Source: Caryophanales bacterium (GTDB lineage Bacteria > Bacillota_I > Bacilli_A > Izemoplasmatales > UBA1188). Taken from it: a DNA stretch of 64,000 nucleotides. Positions 18,266-27,951 of the stretch are shown here, piece after piece. The translations under genes and the position numbers were made by a program. A model generated the notes under the pieces. The model saw nothing but the letters and a program-made list of their open reading frames with translations, was not told the origin of the DNA and made no database searches. The stretch covers positions 1 through 64,000 of the forward strand of contig JACKCW010000003.1 in NCBI GenBank assembly GCA_020633845.1, read 5' to 3'. The first letter of the stretch is position 1. The number at the start of each line of letters is the position of its first letter.

Positions 18266-18274
18266 TGGTATAAT
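18266..18274 (+). promoter_or_regulatory. Extended -10 promoter of MATE-priA-fmt operon
   Basis: TATAAT at 18269-18274 preceded by TGG (TGGTATAAT), 27 bases before the MATE start. No clear -35. Confidence 0.45.
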
Positions 18275-18301
18275 ATGTGATAAAATGAATTGAGGCAAAT
18301 A

Positions 18302-19717
18302 ATGAAAAACAGGGATTTGATGTCTAAGGGTAACCCCTTTAAAGCGGTGATTGTATTTTCGATTCCATCAATTATCGGCATGTTAGTAAATTCAATATAC
18401 AATATCGTCGATAAGATGTTTATCGGAAACTATGTATCACCAGTAGCCCTGGCGGGACTACAGGTCGTCAATCCTATAACGATTTTATGGTTTGGTGTTT
18501 TAGTTGTCTTCGGTATCGGCGGATCTTCCTATGCCTCTAATAAACTTGGAGAGAAGAAGGACGAAGAAGCCAATAAGGTATTTAATAACGCTATTGTTTT
18601 ATCAACCATAACCTCTCTTGTTTTTATGGTATTATTTTATATATTTTATGATCCTCTCTTAAAACTAGGCGGAGTCTTGCCTGAGAACTATACTTACGCT
18701 AAAGAGTACTTCTTAATTTATATCTCCGGCTTTTTCTTTCAAAGTCTAGCTTATTTATTTATGATGTCCATCAGAAGCGAAGGCCGTCCGGCCTTTGCGA
18801 TGATATCGCAAGTAACGGGTTTCGTTGTTAATATTGTTTTTGATTATTTATTTATTGTTGTCTTTCATATGGGAGTAAAAGGAGCGGCCATCGCTACCGT
18901 TATGGGTAACATTGCTAACTTTATGGTCGGTCTTTATTTCTACTTTTTCTCGAAGAAGAATTATTTCAAAATATCTCTAAAAGATATGAAACTAAATAAA
19001 GAATACGTTTCTCAGATTTTATCTATCGGTGTTTCCAGCATGGTGCTTAATTTCTGTACCGCGATTTCTGTCTTTGTCTTCAATAATGTCTTAAAAAAAT
19101 ACGATAACGCTCTTTCAATTCTCGGAATCTTATCTTCTCTTGGAACTTTATGCTTTATGCCGCTTGTCGGAATCAGACAAGGGCTGCTTCCGCTTTTCTC
19201 TTATAACTACGGAGATAAGAATAATAAACGGATCTTTAAATTATATAACGCCGGTGCTTTCTATGGTATTTTATACGGAGTTATCATTTCTCTTATCATG
19301 TCTTTATTCCCGGCTTTCTTCATTAATCTGTTTGTGGAAAACGCGGAAACAGCTATTATTAGCGAGGCGGTAAGAATTTCCAGATTCTACTATGCGGGCG
19401 TAATATTAATTGCGGTTAACATGAACACTTCAGCCTTATACCAGTCGACAAGACAAAAGGTGAAAGCAATCCTGCTTTCAATGATGAGACAATTCCTTTT
19501 CCTTATCCCTTCAATTTATATTCTAGATGCCATCTTTATGTCAGAAGGTGTCTGGGCCGCGACGCCGGTTTCTGATTTTCTCTCGGCTCTTATATCATTC
19601 TTATTCTTTATTACTACCTATATCGTCTTTAAAAAGACTGGTTATTTATCTTTAAGAGATATGAAAAACAATAAAAAAAGCGAGGAAGATTTAGTTGATT
19701 GCCGAAATTATTCTTGA
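18302..19717 (+). CDS. MATE family efflux transporter
   Basis: A multidrug/toxin extrusion antiporter of about 471 residues with 12 predicted membrane segments in two related halves. Each half begins with the conserved pattern (SIPSIIGMLVNSIYNIVDKMF... and the second-half IGVSSMVLNFCTAISVFV...). The early VDKMFIGN is diagnostic. It exports cationic compounds against Na+ or H+; the substrate is unknown. The start is taken as ATG 18302, since GAGG sits just before it; the upstream TTG at 18290 overlaps that site. Its 3' end overlaps priA by 23 bases. Confidence 0.92.
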   Translation: MKNRDLMSKGNPFKAVIVFSIPSIIGMLVNSIYNIVDKMFIGNYVSPVALAGLQVVNPITILWFGVLVVFGIGGSSYASNKLGEKKDEEANKVFNNAIVLSTITSLVFMVLFYIFYDPLLKLGGVLPENYTYAKEYFLIYISGFFFQSLAYLFMMSIRSEGRPAFAMISQVTGFVVNIVFDYLFIVVFHMGVKGAAIATVMGNIANFMVGLYFYFFSKKNYFKISLKDMKLNKEYVSQILSIGVSSMVLNFCTAISVFVFNNVLKKYDNALSILGILSSLGTLCFMPLVGIRQGLLPLFSYNYGDKNNKRIFKLYNAGAFYGILYGVIISLIMSLFPAFFINLFVENAETAIISEAVRISRFYYAGVILIAVNMNTSALYQSTRQKVKAILLSMMRQFLFLIPSIYILDAIFMSEGVWAATPVSDFLSALISFLFFITTYIVFKKTGYLSLRDMKNNKKSEEDLVDCRNYS

Positions 19718-22040
19718 CCTCAAAGCCAAATCCGTCGATAAACCGTTTTCTTACCTGGTACCAAAACGGTTTTTAGATATCGTGGAAGTGGGAGAAAGAT
19801 GCTTTGTCGAATTCTCCTCTTTTAAACGGATGGGGATAATCGTCAAGTTAACTGAAGACCATGAAAACAATGAAATAAAGCTTAAAGAAATTGACGACAT
19901 GCTTGATATAACCCCGGTTTTATCGAAAGAGTTAATTGAAATTGCATCTTACCTTTCAAAGACCTCTTGTTATCCGATGATCTCATATCTTGAAACGATG
20001 ATACCGAATGTCCTTAAAGTAAACTACTCGAAGAAGATAAGACTTTTAAATAAAGACGATTTTAAACTGGGATTAATCTTCGGAAATGAAGAAGTAATCG
20101 ATTATAAGAAAATTGATAAAGCCGACCTTTCTTTCATCAAAAAAGCCATTGATAATAAAGACATTGAACTGATTTATGATTTTAAAAAGAAAGAATCGGT
20201 AAAGTACGAAAAGATAATAACTCTCGAAACTATTCCGGATAAGCTAACGGCAAGAAGAAAAGAAATCGTTGATTATTTGATTAAACATCAAAACAGTTCC
20301 GAATGGATCAAAATGAGAGACGACCTCTCTTTAAGTCCCGACACCATCAAACGGATGGTGGAACAAAATATTATTTCCGTTAAAGAAAAAGAAATCTACC
20401 GCGAGATTGAAACCATCAAACCTTTGTCCGATAAGAAGGTAGTTTTTACCGATGAACAGAATGCGGTTTTTGATACGTTAAAAGAAAATTTAAATCATCA
20501 GAATGTTTTTCTCCTTCACGGTATCACCGGAAGCGGGAAAACAGAAATCTATTTAAACTTAATCGAAGAAGTATTAAAAGAAGGAAAAGAAGCGATTGTC
20601 CTTGTCCCGGAAATATCTTTAACCCCGATGATGGTCAACCGCTTCAAATCGCGCTTTAAAGACGATGTCGCTATCTTTCATAGCGGTCTTTTAGATAATA
20701 CCAGATATGACGAATGGCGAAAAGTCTTAAGAGGTGAAGTAAAGATAGCGGTAGGCGCCAGAAGCGCCGTTTTCGCGCCGTTTAAGAACCTGGGAATAAT
20801 AATTATCGACGAAGAGCATGAACAGTCTTATAAACAAGATACGGCCCCTTTATACCACGCTAAAGATGTGGCGGAGAAGAGGTGCGCTCTTCATAATTGC
20901 ATGTTACTCTTAGGGAGTGCGACTCCTTCGATTGAAACCTATGCCAGATGTTATAAGGGTGTGTATAATCTGGTAGAACTTAAAAGAAGAGCGAATAATT
21001 TGGGTTTACCCAAGACTATTGTTGTCGACTTAAACGAAGAATTTAAAAAAGGAATGAAAGGAAATCTTTCATCTTTATTAAAAGAAGAAATCGAAAAAAG
21101 ACTCGAAAAGGGCGAACAATCTTTACTCCTTTTAAATAGAAGAGGATATGCCAATTATTTGATGTGCAGATCCTGCGGTAAAGTGGAACAGTGTCCTAAT
21201 TGTAGCGTATCTCTCACTTACCACGAATATGATAAGACTTTAAAATGTCATTACTGTGGATATGAAAAGCACGTTAATGATGTGTGTTCTAAATGCGGGT
21301 CCAAATATCTCCAAAAGGTGGGATCCGGAACCGAAAAACTAGAAGAAGAATTAAAGAGTTTATTTCCTATAGCTAAAATTATCAGGATGGACAACGACAC
21401 GACGAGAGGGAAAAATGCTCACGAAAAACTATTATATGATTTTGAAACGATGGGAGATATTTTAATCGGCACGCAAATGATAGCGAAAGGTCTCGATTTT
21501 CCTAATGTCACTTTAGTCGGCGTAATTAATGCCGACCAATCGCTTCAGATACCGGATTTTAGAAGTAAAGAAACGACCTTTGAACTATTAACCCAAGTAT
21601 CGGGAAGAGCGGGAAGAGGTGATAAGTCGGGACTAGTTATTGTGCAGACTTACAATAAAGATCACTACGCGATAAAATACGGACTTCTCCAGGATTATAA
21701 AGGATTTTTCAATGAAGAGATGAAGGTCAGAAAAATCGCTAAGTTCAGTCCTTTTTACAATATGGCCGAAATTAAAATAAAATCTAAGGATATGAAAGAA
21801 TCATATACGGAAGCTTTAAAAATAAAGAATGAATTAGAGTCGTCTTTAGAAGGCGAAGAAGTCTTAATCTTGGGTCCGATTCCACCAACCATTTCTAAGG
21901 TAGACAGTTATTATATTTTCAATATTCTGATAAAATATAAAATAGTCGAAAAGCTGGATTTAACGCTTAAAAAAATCTATGAAAAAAGCGTTAGTAATAA
22001 TATCCTTATTTCCATAGATCGCTTTCCGACATCTTTTTAA
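19695..22040 (+). CDS. priA: Primosomal protein N' (replication restart helicase)
   Basis: A 3'-5' DNA helicase that recognises stalled forks and reloads the replisome; 781 residues. The N-terminal fork-binding domain (1-110) is present, then Walker A GITGSGKTE (near 275) and the DEEH box (near 373). A zinc-binding insert has eight cysteines arranged as CxxC pairs (about 493-535). QVSGRAGRGDKSG is motif VI. The start is TTG at 19695, inside the MATE gene, with GCGAGGAAG before it. Translational coupling is likely. Confidence 0.95.
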   Translation: MIAEIILDLKAKSVDKPFSYLVPKRFLDIVEVGERCFVEFSSFKRMGIIVKLTEDHENNEIKLKEIDDMLDITPVLSKELIEIASYLSKTSCYPMISYLETMIPNVLKVNYSKKIRLLNKDDFKLGLIFGNEEVIDYKKIDKADLSFIKKAIDNKDIELIYDFKKKESVKYEKIITLETIPDKLTARRKEIVDYLIKHQNSSEWIKMRDDLSLSPDTIKRMVEQNIISVKEKEIYREIETIKPLSDKKVVFTDEQNAVFDTLKENLNHQNVFLLHGITGSGKTEIYLNLIEEVLKEGKEAIVLVPEISLTPMMVNRFKSRFKDDVAIFHSGLLDNTRYDEWRKVLRGEVKIAVGARSAVFAPFKNLGIIIIDEEHEQSYKQDTAPLYHAKDVAEKRCALHNCMLLLGSATPSIETYARCYKGVYNLVELKRRANNLGLPKTIVVDLNEEFKKGMKGNLSSLLKEEIEKRLEKGEQSLLLLNRRGYANYLMCRSCGKVEQCPNCSVSLTYHEYDKTLKCHYCGYEKHVNDVCSKCGSKYLQKVGSGTEKLEEELKSLFPIAKIIRMDNDTTRGKNAHEKLLYDFETMGDILIGTQMIAKGLDFPNVTLVGVINADQSLQIPDFRSKETTFELLTQVSGRAGRGDKSGLVIVQTYNKDHYAIKYGLLQDYKGFFNEEMKVRKIAKFSPFYNMAEIKIKSKDMKESYTEALKIKNELESSLEGEEVLILGPIPPTISKVDSYYIFNILIKYKIVEKLDLTLKKIYEKSVSNNILISIDRFPTSF

Positions 22041-22049
22041 AGGAGCAAG

Positions 22050-22988
22050 ATGAATAAAAAGATAAAAATATGTTTTATGGGCACCCCTGAGTTCGGGGCT
22101 AATGTCCTAAAAAAACTAATTGAAAACTATACGGTTGTATTAGTAGTAACGCAACCGGACAAAAAAGGAAAAAGAGGTTCTGAACTCCTCTTTAGTCCGG
22201 TAAAAGAGTTAGCTCTATCTTATGATCTTCCGATTTTTCAACCGGAAGATATCCGGAATGATTTTAATATGATGAAAGAATATGACTTTGATTTTTTAGT
22301 TACTGCGGCTTATGGTCAGTTTATTCCTTTAGACGTTTTACACCTAGCCCATTTCCTAACTCTTAACGTTCACGGATCTCTCCTCCCGAAGTACAGGGGC
22401 GGGGCCCCGATTCAGCGGGCGATTGAAGCCGGGGATAAATATTTGGGTGTAACCATTATGAGAACGATCCTTAAAATGGATGCGGGAGTAATGTTTAAAC
22501 AATCGAAAATTCTTCTTGAAGATGATGATACCTTCGCTACGATGATTGAAAAGCTATCCAAAAAAGGCGCTGAAGATTTGCTTGAAGTTATTGATAAGTT
22601 TTATAGCGGCGAAGAAATAGAAGGCATTCATCAAAATGTCGATGAAATAAGTTTTGCCTATAATATCAAAAAGGAAGAATGTCTTTTAGATTTTAATAGC
22701 GACGCTTTAACTCTTCACAATAAAATAAGAGCGTTTAATCCGAATCCTTTAACCTTCTTTAACTATAAGAGCGAAAGTTATAAGGTTTATAAAAGCGAAG
22801 TCATCGAAAATGATGATTTAGTGTCGCCCGGAACTATTATTGATAATAATAAAAAACTGGTTATAAAATGTATGAAAAACGCTCTTTCCATTAAAGAGAT
22901 ACAATCCCCGGGAAAGAAAGCGATGGATATCTCTTCTTTTTTAAACGGAAAGCGGGATTTGTTTAAAATCGGGGAAATAATTAGATAA
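22050..22988 (+). CDS. fmt: Methionyl-tRNA formyltransferase
   Basis: Formylates initiator Met-tRNA with 10-formyl-tetrahydrofolate; 312 residues, the standard length. The catalytic core shows FMGTPEFG near the start and LNVHGSLLPKYRGGAPIQ (about 107-124) with the active-site His and neighbouring residues. A C-terminal OB domain for tRNA binding begins near 205. It follows priA by nine bases behind AAGGAG. The priA-fmt order, with def nearby but divergent, is close to the common Firmicutes cluster. Confidence 0.96.
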   Translation: MNKKIKICFMGTPEFGANVLKKLIENYTVVLVVTQPDKKGKRGSELLFSPVKELALSYDLPIFQPEDIRNDFNMMKEYDFDFLVTAAYGQFIPLDVLHLAHFLTLNVHGSLLPKYRGGAPIQRAIEAGDKYLGVTIMRTILKMDAGVMFKQSKILLEDDDTFATMIEKLSKKGAEDLLEVIDKFYSGEEIEGIHQNVDEISFAYNIKKEECLLDFNSDALTLHNKIRAFNPNPLTFFNYKSESYKVYKSEVIENDDLVSPGTIIDNNKKLVIKCMKNALSIKEIQSPGKKAMDISSFLNGKRDLFKIGEIIR

Positions 22989-22991
22989 TGT

Positions 22992-23020
22992 AAAAGGCCA
23001 TGATATCCATGGCCTTTTCC
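22992..23020 (+). terminator. Rho-independent terminator after fmt
   Basis: An 11-base-pair perfect stem AAAAGGCCATG/CATGGCCTTTT (22992-23002 with 23008-23018). Confidence 0.85.
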
Positions 23021-23094
23021 TTATTTTACTTAACCTATCTTTATTTTAATCATTTAATATGATAAAATAAAAAAGCCAAGGGAGATAAATAAAA

Positions 23095-23637
23095 ATGGAT
23101 ACGAAAAAAATACTATTTTCAAGAGAAGAAATGTACGAACTAAACGTTGAAAGACTGAAGTCAAGAGGAGTAACCGTTGAAGACATCGCTTTAATTGCCC
23201 AAAAACAACAGGGACGTTATACACCAAATATTGATTATACGGTCTGCTACGAAAGCGCAAGAAAAATATTGTCATACCCGGATGCTTTTCATATGATTCA
23301 ACTCGGTATTGAAATTGATGAACTTGCCGAAAAAGGAATGCTATCAAGCCCGCTTCAAGAAATCATTAAATCCGATTTAGGATTATTCGGAGTCGATGAA
23401 CTTTTAGGATTGGAACTAGCCGGGAATTTCGGTATCATCGGTAAAACGAATTTCGGTGAAATCGACGTCAACAAGCCGGGGATTATCAGTTTCTTAAATG
23501 AAGAAGGAAAAAAGCCGGGAGTTTGTCATACTTTCTTAGACGATATCGTCGGCGCTCTTGGAGCTTGTGCTTCAACCAGAGTAGCCCAGATATATAAAGC
23601 CAAAGACGCGCTTGATGCGGAAAAGCCAGCCAAATAG
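23095..23637 (+). CDS. pgpA: Phosphatidylglycerophosphatase A / YutG-like protein
   Basis: A 180-residue protein of the PgpA family, close in layout to the Bacillus YutG form. That form carries an N-terminal helical part (GVTVEDIA...) before the core. The core shows LGLFGVDELLGLELAGNFG, then TNFGEIDVNKPGII and FLDDIVGALGAC with the acidic pair expected at the metal site. In E. coli PgpA dephosphorylates phosphatidylglycerophosphate. In YutG-type proteins the activity is less certain, and the lack of clear membrane segments leaves the substrate open. Confidence 0.82.
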   Translation: MDTKKILFSREEMYELNVERLKSRGVTVEDIALIAQKQQGRYTPNIDYTVCYESARKILSYPDAFHMIQLGIEIDELAEKGMLSSPLQEIIKSDLGLFGVDELLGLELAGNFGIIGKTNFGEIDVNKPGIISFLNEEGKKPGVCHTFLDDIVGALGACASTRVAQIYKAKDALDAEKPAK

Positions 23638-23639
23638 TT

Positions 23640-25055
23640 ATGAATGAAAAGAATCTCGACGATTTCTTTAAAAAAGAAATTGACGAGAAGAATGTGAAGA
23701 GGGTAAGGGAAAAGCCAAGAAAACCCATCCTTGAGAAGGGCCCGAAAAGCACTTCTTTTCGTGAATTTTTCAGAAATCGATTTAGTTTCGACGTTAACGT
23801 CGATCTAACGAATCCGACAAGTGTTCTTTATAGAAGAAACTACGTAATAAAAAACATCATTTTTCTCGCGAATTTGATTTTTACTTTGTTTGCCTTCATC
23901 GGAATCAGTAAGTCGAATTTTATTTTGACTTTGGTTTTTTGCTTGTTAATGACGACCATCTCCCAAACTATCGCCCAGATGAGAAAAAGAAAAACCGACG
24001 ATTATTCTCATCAGACGATAATCATGTATCTCCAGTGTCTTTACGTATTCATTCTCGCGGTTATTCTTTATATTAAAGTTTGGGTTGGTTTCCGTTTAGT
24101 ATCGGAAACGATGACTAATGCCGAATTCTCGGTAACCCAGGCCGCTTATCTTCTTATCTATTTCTCTTTGGTTATAACCTCTCTTTATCAAAACCCGAAG
24201 TTGGTCAGGACAATGTTTATTTGGGCTCTTGTGGTAATGACCGTGCTTCATTGTTCTATCCTTCACCCGGAGTTATATCAAAACGCAACTAACCTTGGTG
24301 AATTAATCCGCTATGCCTTCGTGGATAATAATGAGATTGCGATTGATATATTCTTAAGGACGATAGTGCTTCTCGCTTTCTTTGCCGCCTTATATAGTGC
24401 GGTTTCCATCACTTACTATATGAACGAACAAAGAAAGAATGAATTTAATAAAAGAAAGGGCGTTGAAACCAACTTCATAGACGTAGTTGAAAGCGTCTTT
24501 GAAGCCGTTAAAGTTTACAATCTTTCAGCTGATGATTTAGAACAGAAGATGTCGGCGAAAAGAGTAGCGGCATCCGCTAAGGAATTATCGATAGCGATGG
24601 CCTACGACCAAGAGACCATTGAAAAGATTTATGAATTTTCCGAGGTTCACTCCGAAAAAATTAAAATGCTCGTCATTGATGAAAAGAAGGGAACCGATGG
24701 CGAAGATATGGAACAAATAATGGAAAAGACTAAGCTCGCGACCACCATTATTAAAAGGCTCCAATTATGCAAACAAGGTGAAGATATCGTTATGGCGGTT
24801 TTTGAACATCAAATAACGGACGATTTCCGTTATAATATGACGCATACGCAGAACGATAGAATAAGCCAAATTATTCTTCTTTGTGAAATCTATGATATTT
24901 TAAGAAATGACCGAAGTTATAAAAAAGGCTTAAATCATCTAAGATCTTTAGAACTTATCAATAATGATTTCGATATCTTCTTCGATAAAGATATCGTAAG
25001 CAGATTCACGAAATATAATCACGAAATAGAAACGGCCTACGAAAAGGCTATATAA
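23640..25055 (+). CDS. Membrane protein with degenerate HD-GYP-like C-terminal domain
   Basis: A 471-residue protein: a charged N-terminal tail of about 75 residues, some six or seven membrane segments (about 78-260), then a cytosolic domain to the end. The last 75 residues follow the end of HD-GYP domains closely (RISQIILLCEIYDIL, NDRSYKKGL, then the FDKDIVSRF helix). However, the HD dyad and the GYP loop of active c-di-GMP phosphodiesterases are absent; FEHQITDDF stands where the HHE/GYP region should be. This suggests a signalling domain that has lost catalysis. It follows pgpA by two bases. Assignment of the C-terminal fold is my reading and needs a profile search. Confidence 0.55.
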   Translation: MNEKNLDDFFKKEIDEKNVKRVREKPRKPILEKGPKSTSFREFFRNRFSFDVNVDLTNPTSVLYRRNYVIKNIIFLANLIFTLFAFIGISKSNFILTLVFCLLMTTISQTIAQMRKRKTDDYSHQTIIMYLQCLYVFILAVILYIKVWVGFRLVSETMTNAEFSVTQAAYLLIYFSLVITSLYQNPKLVRTMFIWALVVMTVLHCSILHPELYQNATNLGELIRYAFVDNNEIAIDIFLRTIVLLAFFAALYSAVSITYYMNEQRKNEFNKRKGVETNFIDVVESVFEAVKVYNLSADDLEQKMSAKRVAASAKELSIAMAYDQETIEKIYEFSEVHSEKIKMLVIDEKKGTDGEDMEQIMEKTKLATTIIKRLQLCKQGEDIVMAVFEHQITDDFRYNMTHTQNDRISQIILLCEIYDILRNDRSYKKGLNHLRSLELINNDFDIFFDKDIVSRFTKYNHEIETAYEKAI

Positions 25056-25074
25056 AAAATAATAGGAAGGAAAT

Positions 25075-26235
25075 ATGAAATTTATTTTTACAAGCGAAGC
25101 GGTGACCGAGGGTCACCCAGATAAGATTGCGGATCGGGTTGCGGACAGCATTCTCGATGCGATACTTAAAGAAGATAAGTTTGCGAGAGTTGCCTGCGAA
25201 GTTGTGACTTCAACCGGTCTTCTCTTTATCTTCGGACAAATTACCACCTCGGCTCATGTCGATTACAAAGACATAGCGAGGAACACCGTAAAAGAAATCG
25301 GTTATACCGAAGGCAACTACGGTTTTGATGCCGAAAGCATCAACATTCTTACGGCTATCGACAAACAATCTCCAGATATCGCAATCGGGGTAGACTCGGC
25401 CGAAGGCAAGAGTTTAGGGGCAGGAGACCAAGGCATCATGTTTGGGTTTGCCACCAAAGAAACGGATATATACATGCCTCTTGGAGAAGTCTTAGCGCAA
25501 AAATTAGCTTTAAGACTGACTGAAGTAAGGAAAAAGGGAATCATCCCTTATTTACGTCCGGACGGAAAAACTCAGGTTTCGCTTGAATACGAAAACGGAA
25601 AGCCTAAAAGAATCGATACCGTGTTAGTCTCCGCTCAACATAACGAAGAAGTTAATATTGAAGATTTAAGAAAAGATATCAAAAATGAAGTTATTTTAGA
25701 AGTAATTCCCAAAGAATTACTTGATAATAATACCAAGTTTTTAATTAACCCAACGGGAAGATTTGTGGTTGGCGGCCCCGCCGCCGATACCGGTCTTACC
25801 GGCCGAAAAAATATTGTCGATACCTATGGTGGTTATGCAAAAAACGGCGGCGGTTCCTTTAGCGGTAAAGACCCGACTAAAGTCGACAGAAGCGCCTCTT
25901 ATATGCTTAGATACGTGGCTAAAAATATTGTCGCAAGTGGCTTAGCCGATAAATGCGAAATCCAAATTTCTTATGCGATAGGAGTCTCAAAACCGGTTTC
26001 AATTGCGGTTGATACTTTTAATACATCTTTATTAACCGATGAAGAATTAGTTGATATTATCCAAGAGAACTTTGACTTAACCCCGGAAGGAATTATTGAT
26101 AAGTTAGATCTTAGAAGACCGGTCTATAAAGATGTAAGCTGTTACGGTCATTTTGGTAGAGACGATCTTGATCTTTCCTGGGAAAGACTTGATATGGTTG
26201 ATAAACTAGCAAAATATAATAAAAAGAACTGCTAG
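25075..26235 (+). CDS. metK: S-adenosylmethionine synthase
   Basis: Makes S-adenosylmethionine from ATP and methionine; 386 residues. [12 protein letters not shown] near the start, [12 protein letters not shown] in the middle and the [18 protein letters not shown] loop are all intact. No SAM riboswitch or T-box is visible in the short leader after the preceding gene. The strong site AGGAAGGAA precedes the ATG. The product supplies the several methyltransferases in this window and elsewhere. Confidence 0.97.
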   Translation: MKFIFTSEAVTEGHPDKIADRVADSILDAILKEDKFARVACEVVTSTGLLFIFGQITTSAHVDYKDIARNTVKEIGYTEGNYGFDAESINILTAIDKQSPDIAIGVDSAEGKSLGAGDQGIMFGFATKETDIYMPLGEVLAQKLALRLTEVRKKGIIPYLRPDGKTQVSLEYENGKPKRIDTVLVSAQHNEEVNIEDLRKDIKNEVILEVIPKELLDNNTKFLINPTGRFVVGGPAADTGLTGRKNIVDTYGGYAKNGGGSFSGKDPTKVDRSASYMLRYVAKNIVASGLADKCEIQISYAIGVSKPVSIAVDTFNTSLLTDEELVDIIQENFDLTPEGIIDKLDLRRPVYKDVSCYGHFGRDDLDLSWERLDMVDKLAKYNKKNC

Positions 26236-26247
26236 AAAAGCAGTTCT
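26225..26247. terminator. Bidirectional terminator between metK and yidD
   Basis: A nine-base-pair stem AGAACTGCT/AGCAGTTCT (26225-26233 with 26239-26247). The T run is better on the minus strand, serving yidD. Confidence 0.7.
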
Positions 26248-26250
26248 ATA

Positions 26251-26487
26251 TTATTTCTTCATTCCTTCTTTATCTTTAAACTTCGGGATAGGATCATACC
26301 CGCCTTTAGATAAAGGATTGCATCTAAGTATTCGCCAAATAGTAAGAATTGTCGCAACAAAAAAATTATAGTTCTCGTATGCGTCTATCGCATAATTAGA
26401 ACATGTCGGCATGAATCTGCAGGTTTTGTTTCGGTTTTTGGTCGCTTCCTGATAGTTTCTTATCAGTTTGATGGCTAGTTTATTCAT
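26251..26487 (-). CDS. yidD: Membrane protein insertion efficiency factor YidD
   Basis: A 78-residue YidD protein, thought to assist YidC in inserting membrane proteins. The family core is intact: CRFMPTCSNYA with both cysteines and RILRCNPLSKGGYDP. The length is normal. It usually travels with rpmH-rnpA-yidC, but here it stands alone between metK and an acetyltransferase gene, in opposite orientation to both. Confidence 0.95.
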   Translation of the reverse strand: MNKLAIKLIRNYQEATKNRNKTCRFMPTCSNYAIDAYENYNFFVATILTIWRILRCNPLSKGGYDPIPKFKDKEGMKK

Positions 26488-26520
26488 TATATTATGATTT
26501 TATCATAAGAAAGGATTAAT

Positions 26521-27006
26521 ATGAATAAGGTGCTTGAAAAGACTAACGATGCTGCCTTAGTCGCCCCTCTCGCCCATAAAATATGGATGGAATATTATCC
26601 TGATGTTATGGGGAGAGAATACACGATTTATGTTTTAGAGAATTATCACTCATTAAAGACAATAAAGAGCGATATCGAAAAAGGCATGATTTATTATCTC
26701 ATAAAGGATTCAATAAACCCGATCGGATATTTTGCCTATATTATTGACGATAAGGGTTTATATATTTCCAAGCTTTATCTTTTAAAAGAATATCGCGGTA
26801 AAAATATTATGGAAGATGTCTTTTCTTTATTAACTCAAGAAGCAAGATTAAAGGGAAAGAAGATTATATATCTTAATGTAAATAAACATAACGTAGCCTC
26901 AATCAAATACTACCAAAGGAAAGGTTTTTCTATTATCGAAGACGTTAATATTCCGATCGGTCCAAGTTATTCTTTTGATGACTATATTATGGCTAAGGAG
27001 GTATAG
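26521..27006 (+). CDS. GNAT family N-acetyltransferase
   Basis: A 161-residue acetyl-CoA-dependent acetyltransferase. The pyrophosphate-binding motif A is LLKEYRGKNIMEDVF, and NVNKHNVASIKYYQRKGF gives the motif B strand-helix seen in GNATs. The N-terminus (TNDAALVAPLAHKIW) is typical of the small-molecule acetyltransferases. The substrate is unknown. It leads a run with the hydrolase, the YtxK-like gene and ackA, with gaps of only three to six bases. Confidence 0.87.
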   Translation: MNKVLEKTNDAALVAPLAHKIWMEYYPDVMGREYTIYVLENYHSLKTIKSDIEKGMIYYLIKDSINPIGYFAYIIDDKGLYISKLYLLKEYRGKNIMEDVFSLLTQEARLKGKKIIYLNVNKHNVASIKYYQRKGFSIIEDVNIPIGPSYSFDDYIMAKEV

Positions 27007-27009
27007 GAT

Positions 27010-27945
27010 ATGGAATGGTATTATATCGTATTAATCGTCATCGGAGTGCTTCTCCTTTTATGTTTTTTCATCGGCTTCCTTGTATGGAAAATGTCGATTC
27101 CAACCCCGCCTAAAGAGAAGTATGAAAATAAACCGACAACCGATCCGGAAGAAATAGCGATTAGGAATTTTTCCAAGAAAATAAAAAGCGAACTGGAAAA
27201 CATGAATATGGAAGAGGTGTGGATTAAATCAAAGGACGGCCTCAACCTTCATGCCTACTATAAAGAAGCGGAAGAAAAAACTAATAAAACAATTATCAGT
27301 GTCCATGGCTGGCACGGCACCGCTTTTTCTACAGCCCCGATTTTTTCTCACTTCCTTACCGACTATAATTATAATATTCTCTTTATCGATTTAAGAAGTT
27401 ACGGAAAATCTGAGGGGAAATATACTACCTATGGAGTGAAAGACTCCGAGGATTTAGTCGAATGGATTAACTACCTGATTGATAGAAATAATAATGATGT
27501 ACTAATCGCTCTTTTTGGAATATCAATGGGTGGAAATACAGTAATATCTATTTCCGATATCGTACCGAAGAATGTTAAATGCATAATTGACGATTGCGGT
27601 TTCACAACCGCTTTCGCGGAGTTTAAACATATCTTGAATCATCAGATGCATCTGCCGACTCTCTTCCTTTATTTCGCCGAATTAATCAATAAAATGATTT
27701 GCGGATGGGGGTATCAGAAAGTCTCGGGCTTAGAAGCCCTTAAAAATTCAAAGGTGCCGGTCCTTTTCATCCATGGAGGTAAAGACACTTTTGTTCCAAC
27801 TAAAATGGGAGAAGAAGCATATAGCGTCTGCGCAAGCGAAAAAGAGATGAAAATCTTTGATAACGCCAAACACGCCAGAAGTTATTTTATGAATAAAGAA
27901 GCATATAAAAATATCGTTCTCAGTTTCCTCGCGAAAAAATTATAG
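27010..27945 (+). CDS. Membrane-anchored alpha/beta hydrolase
   Basis: A 311-residue serine hydrolase with an N-terminal membrane anchor (about 4-27). The oxyanion region HGWHG is followed by the nucleophile elbow GISMGGN, the acid in HGGKDTFVP and a late histidine in DNAKHARSY, giving a complete triad. This pattern is common in the YqkD/BAAT-like hydrolases of Firmicutes, whose substrates are not known. Orientation of the anchor should place the domain outside or under the membrane surface. Confidence 0.85.
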   Translation: MEWYYIVLIVIGVLLLLCFFIGFLVWKMSIPTPPKEKYENKPTTDPEEIAIRNFSKKIKSELENMNMEEVWIKSKDGLNLHAYYKEAEEKTNKTIISVHGWHGTAFSTAPIFSHFLTDYNYNILFIDLRSYGKSEGKYTTYGVKDSEDLVEWINYLIDRNNNDVLIALFGISMGGNTVISISDIVPKNVKCIIDDCGFTTAFAEFKHILNHQMHLPTLFLYFAELINKMICGWGYQKVSGLEALKNSKVPVLFIHGGKDTFVPTKMGEEAYSVCASEKEMKIFDNAKHARSYFMNKEAYKNIVLSFLAKKL

Positions 27946-27951
27946 GATGTT

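Noticed and set aside
23054..23347. A 97-residue minus-strand frame opposite pgpA
   Set aside because: No ribosome site and it lies wholly antisense to a conserved gene.
25056..25074. SAM riboswitch for metK
   Set aside because: Only 19 bases separate metK from the previous gene; no leader exists.
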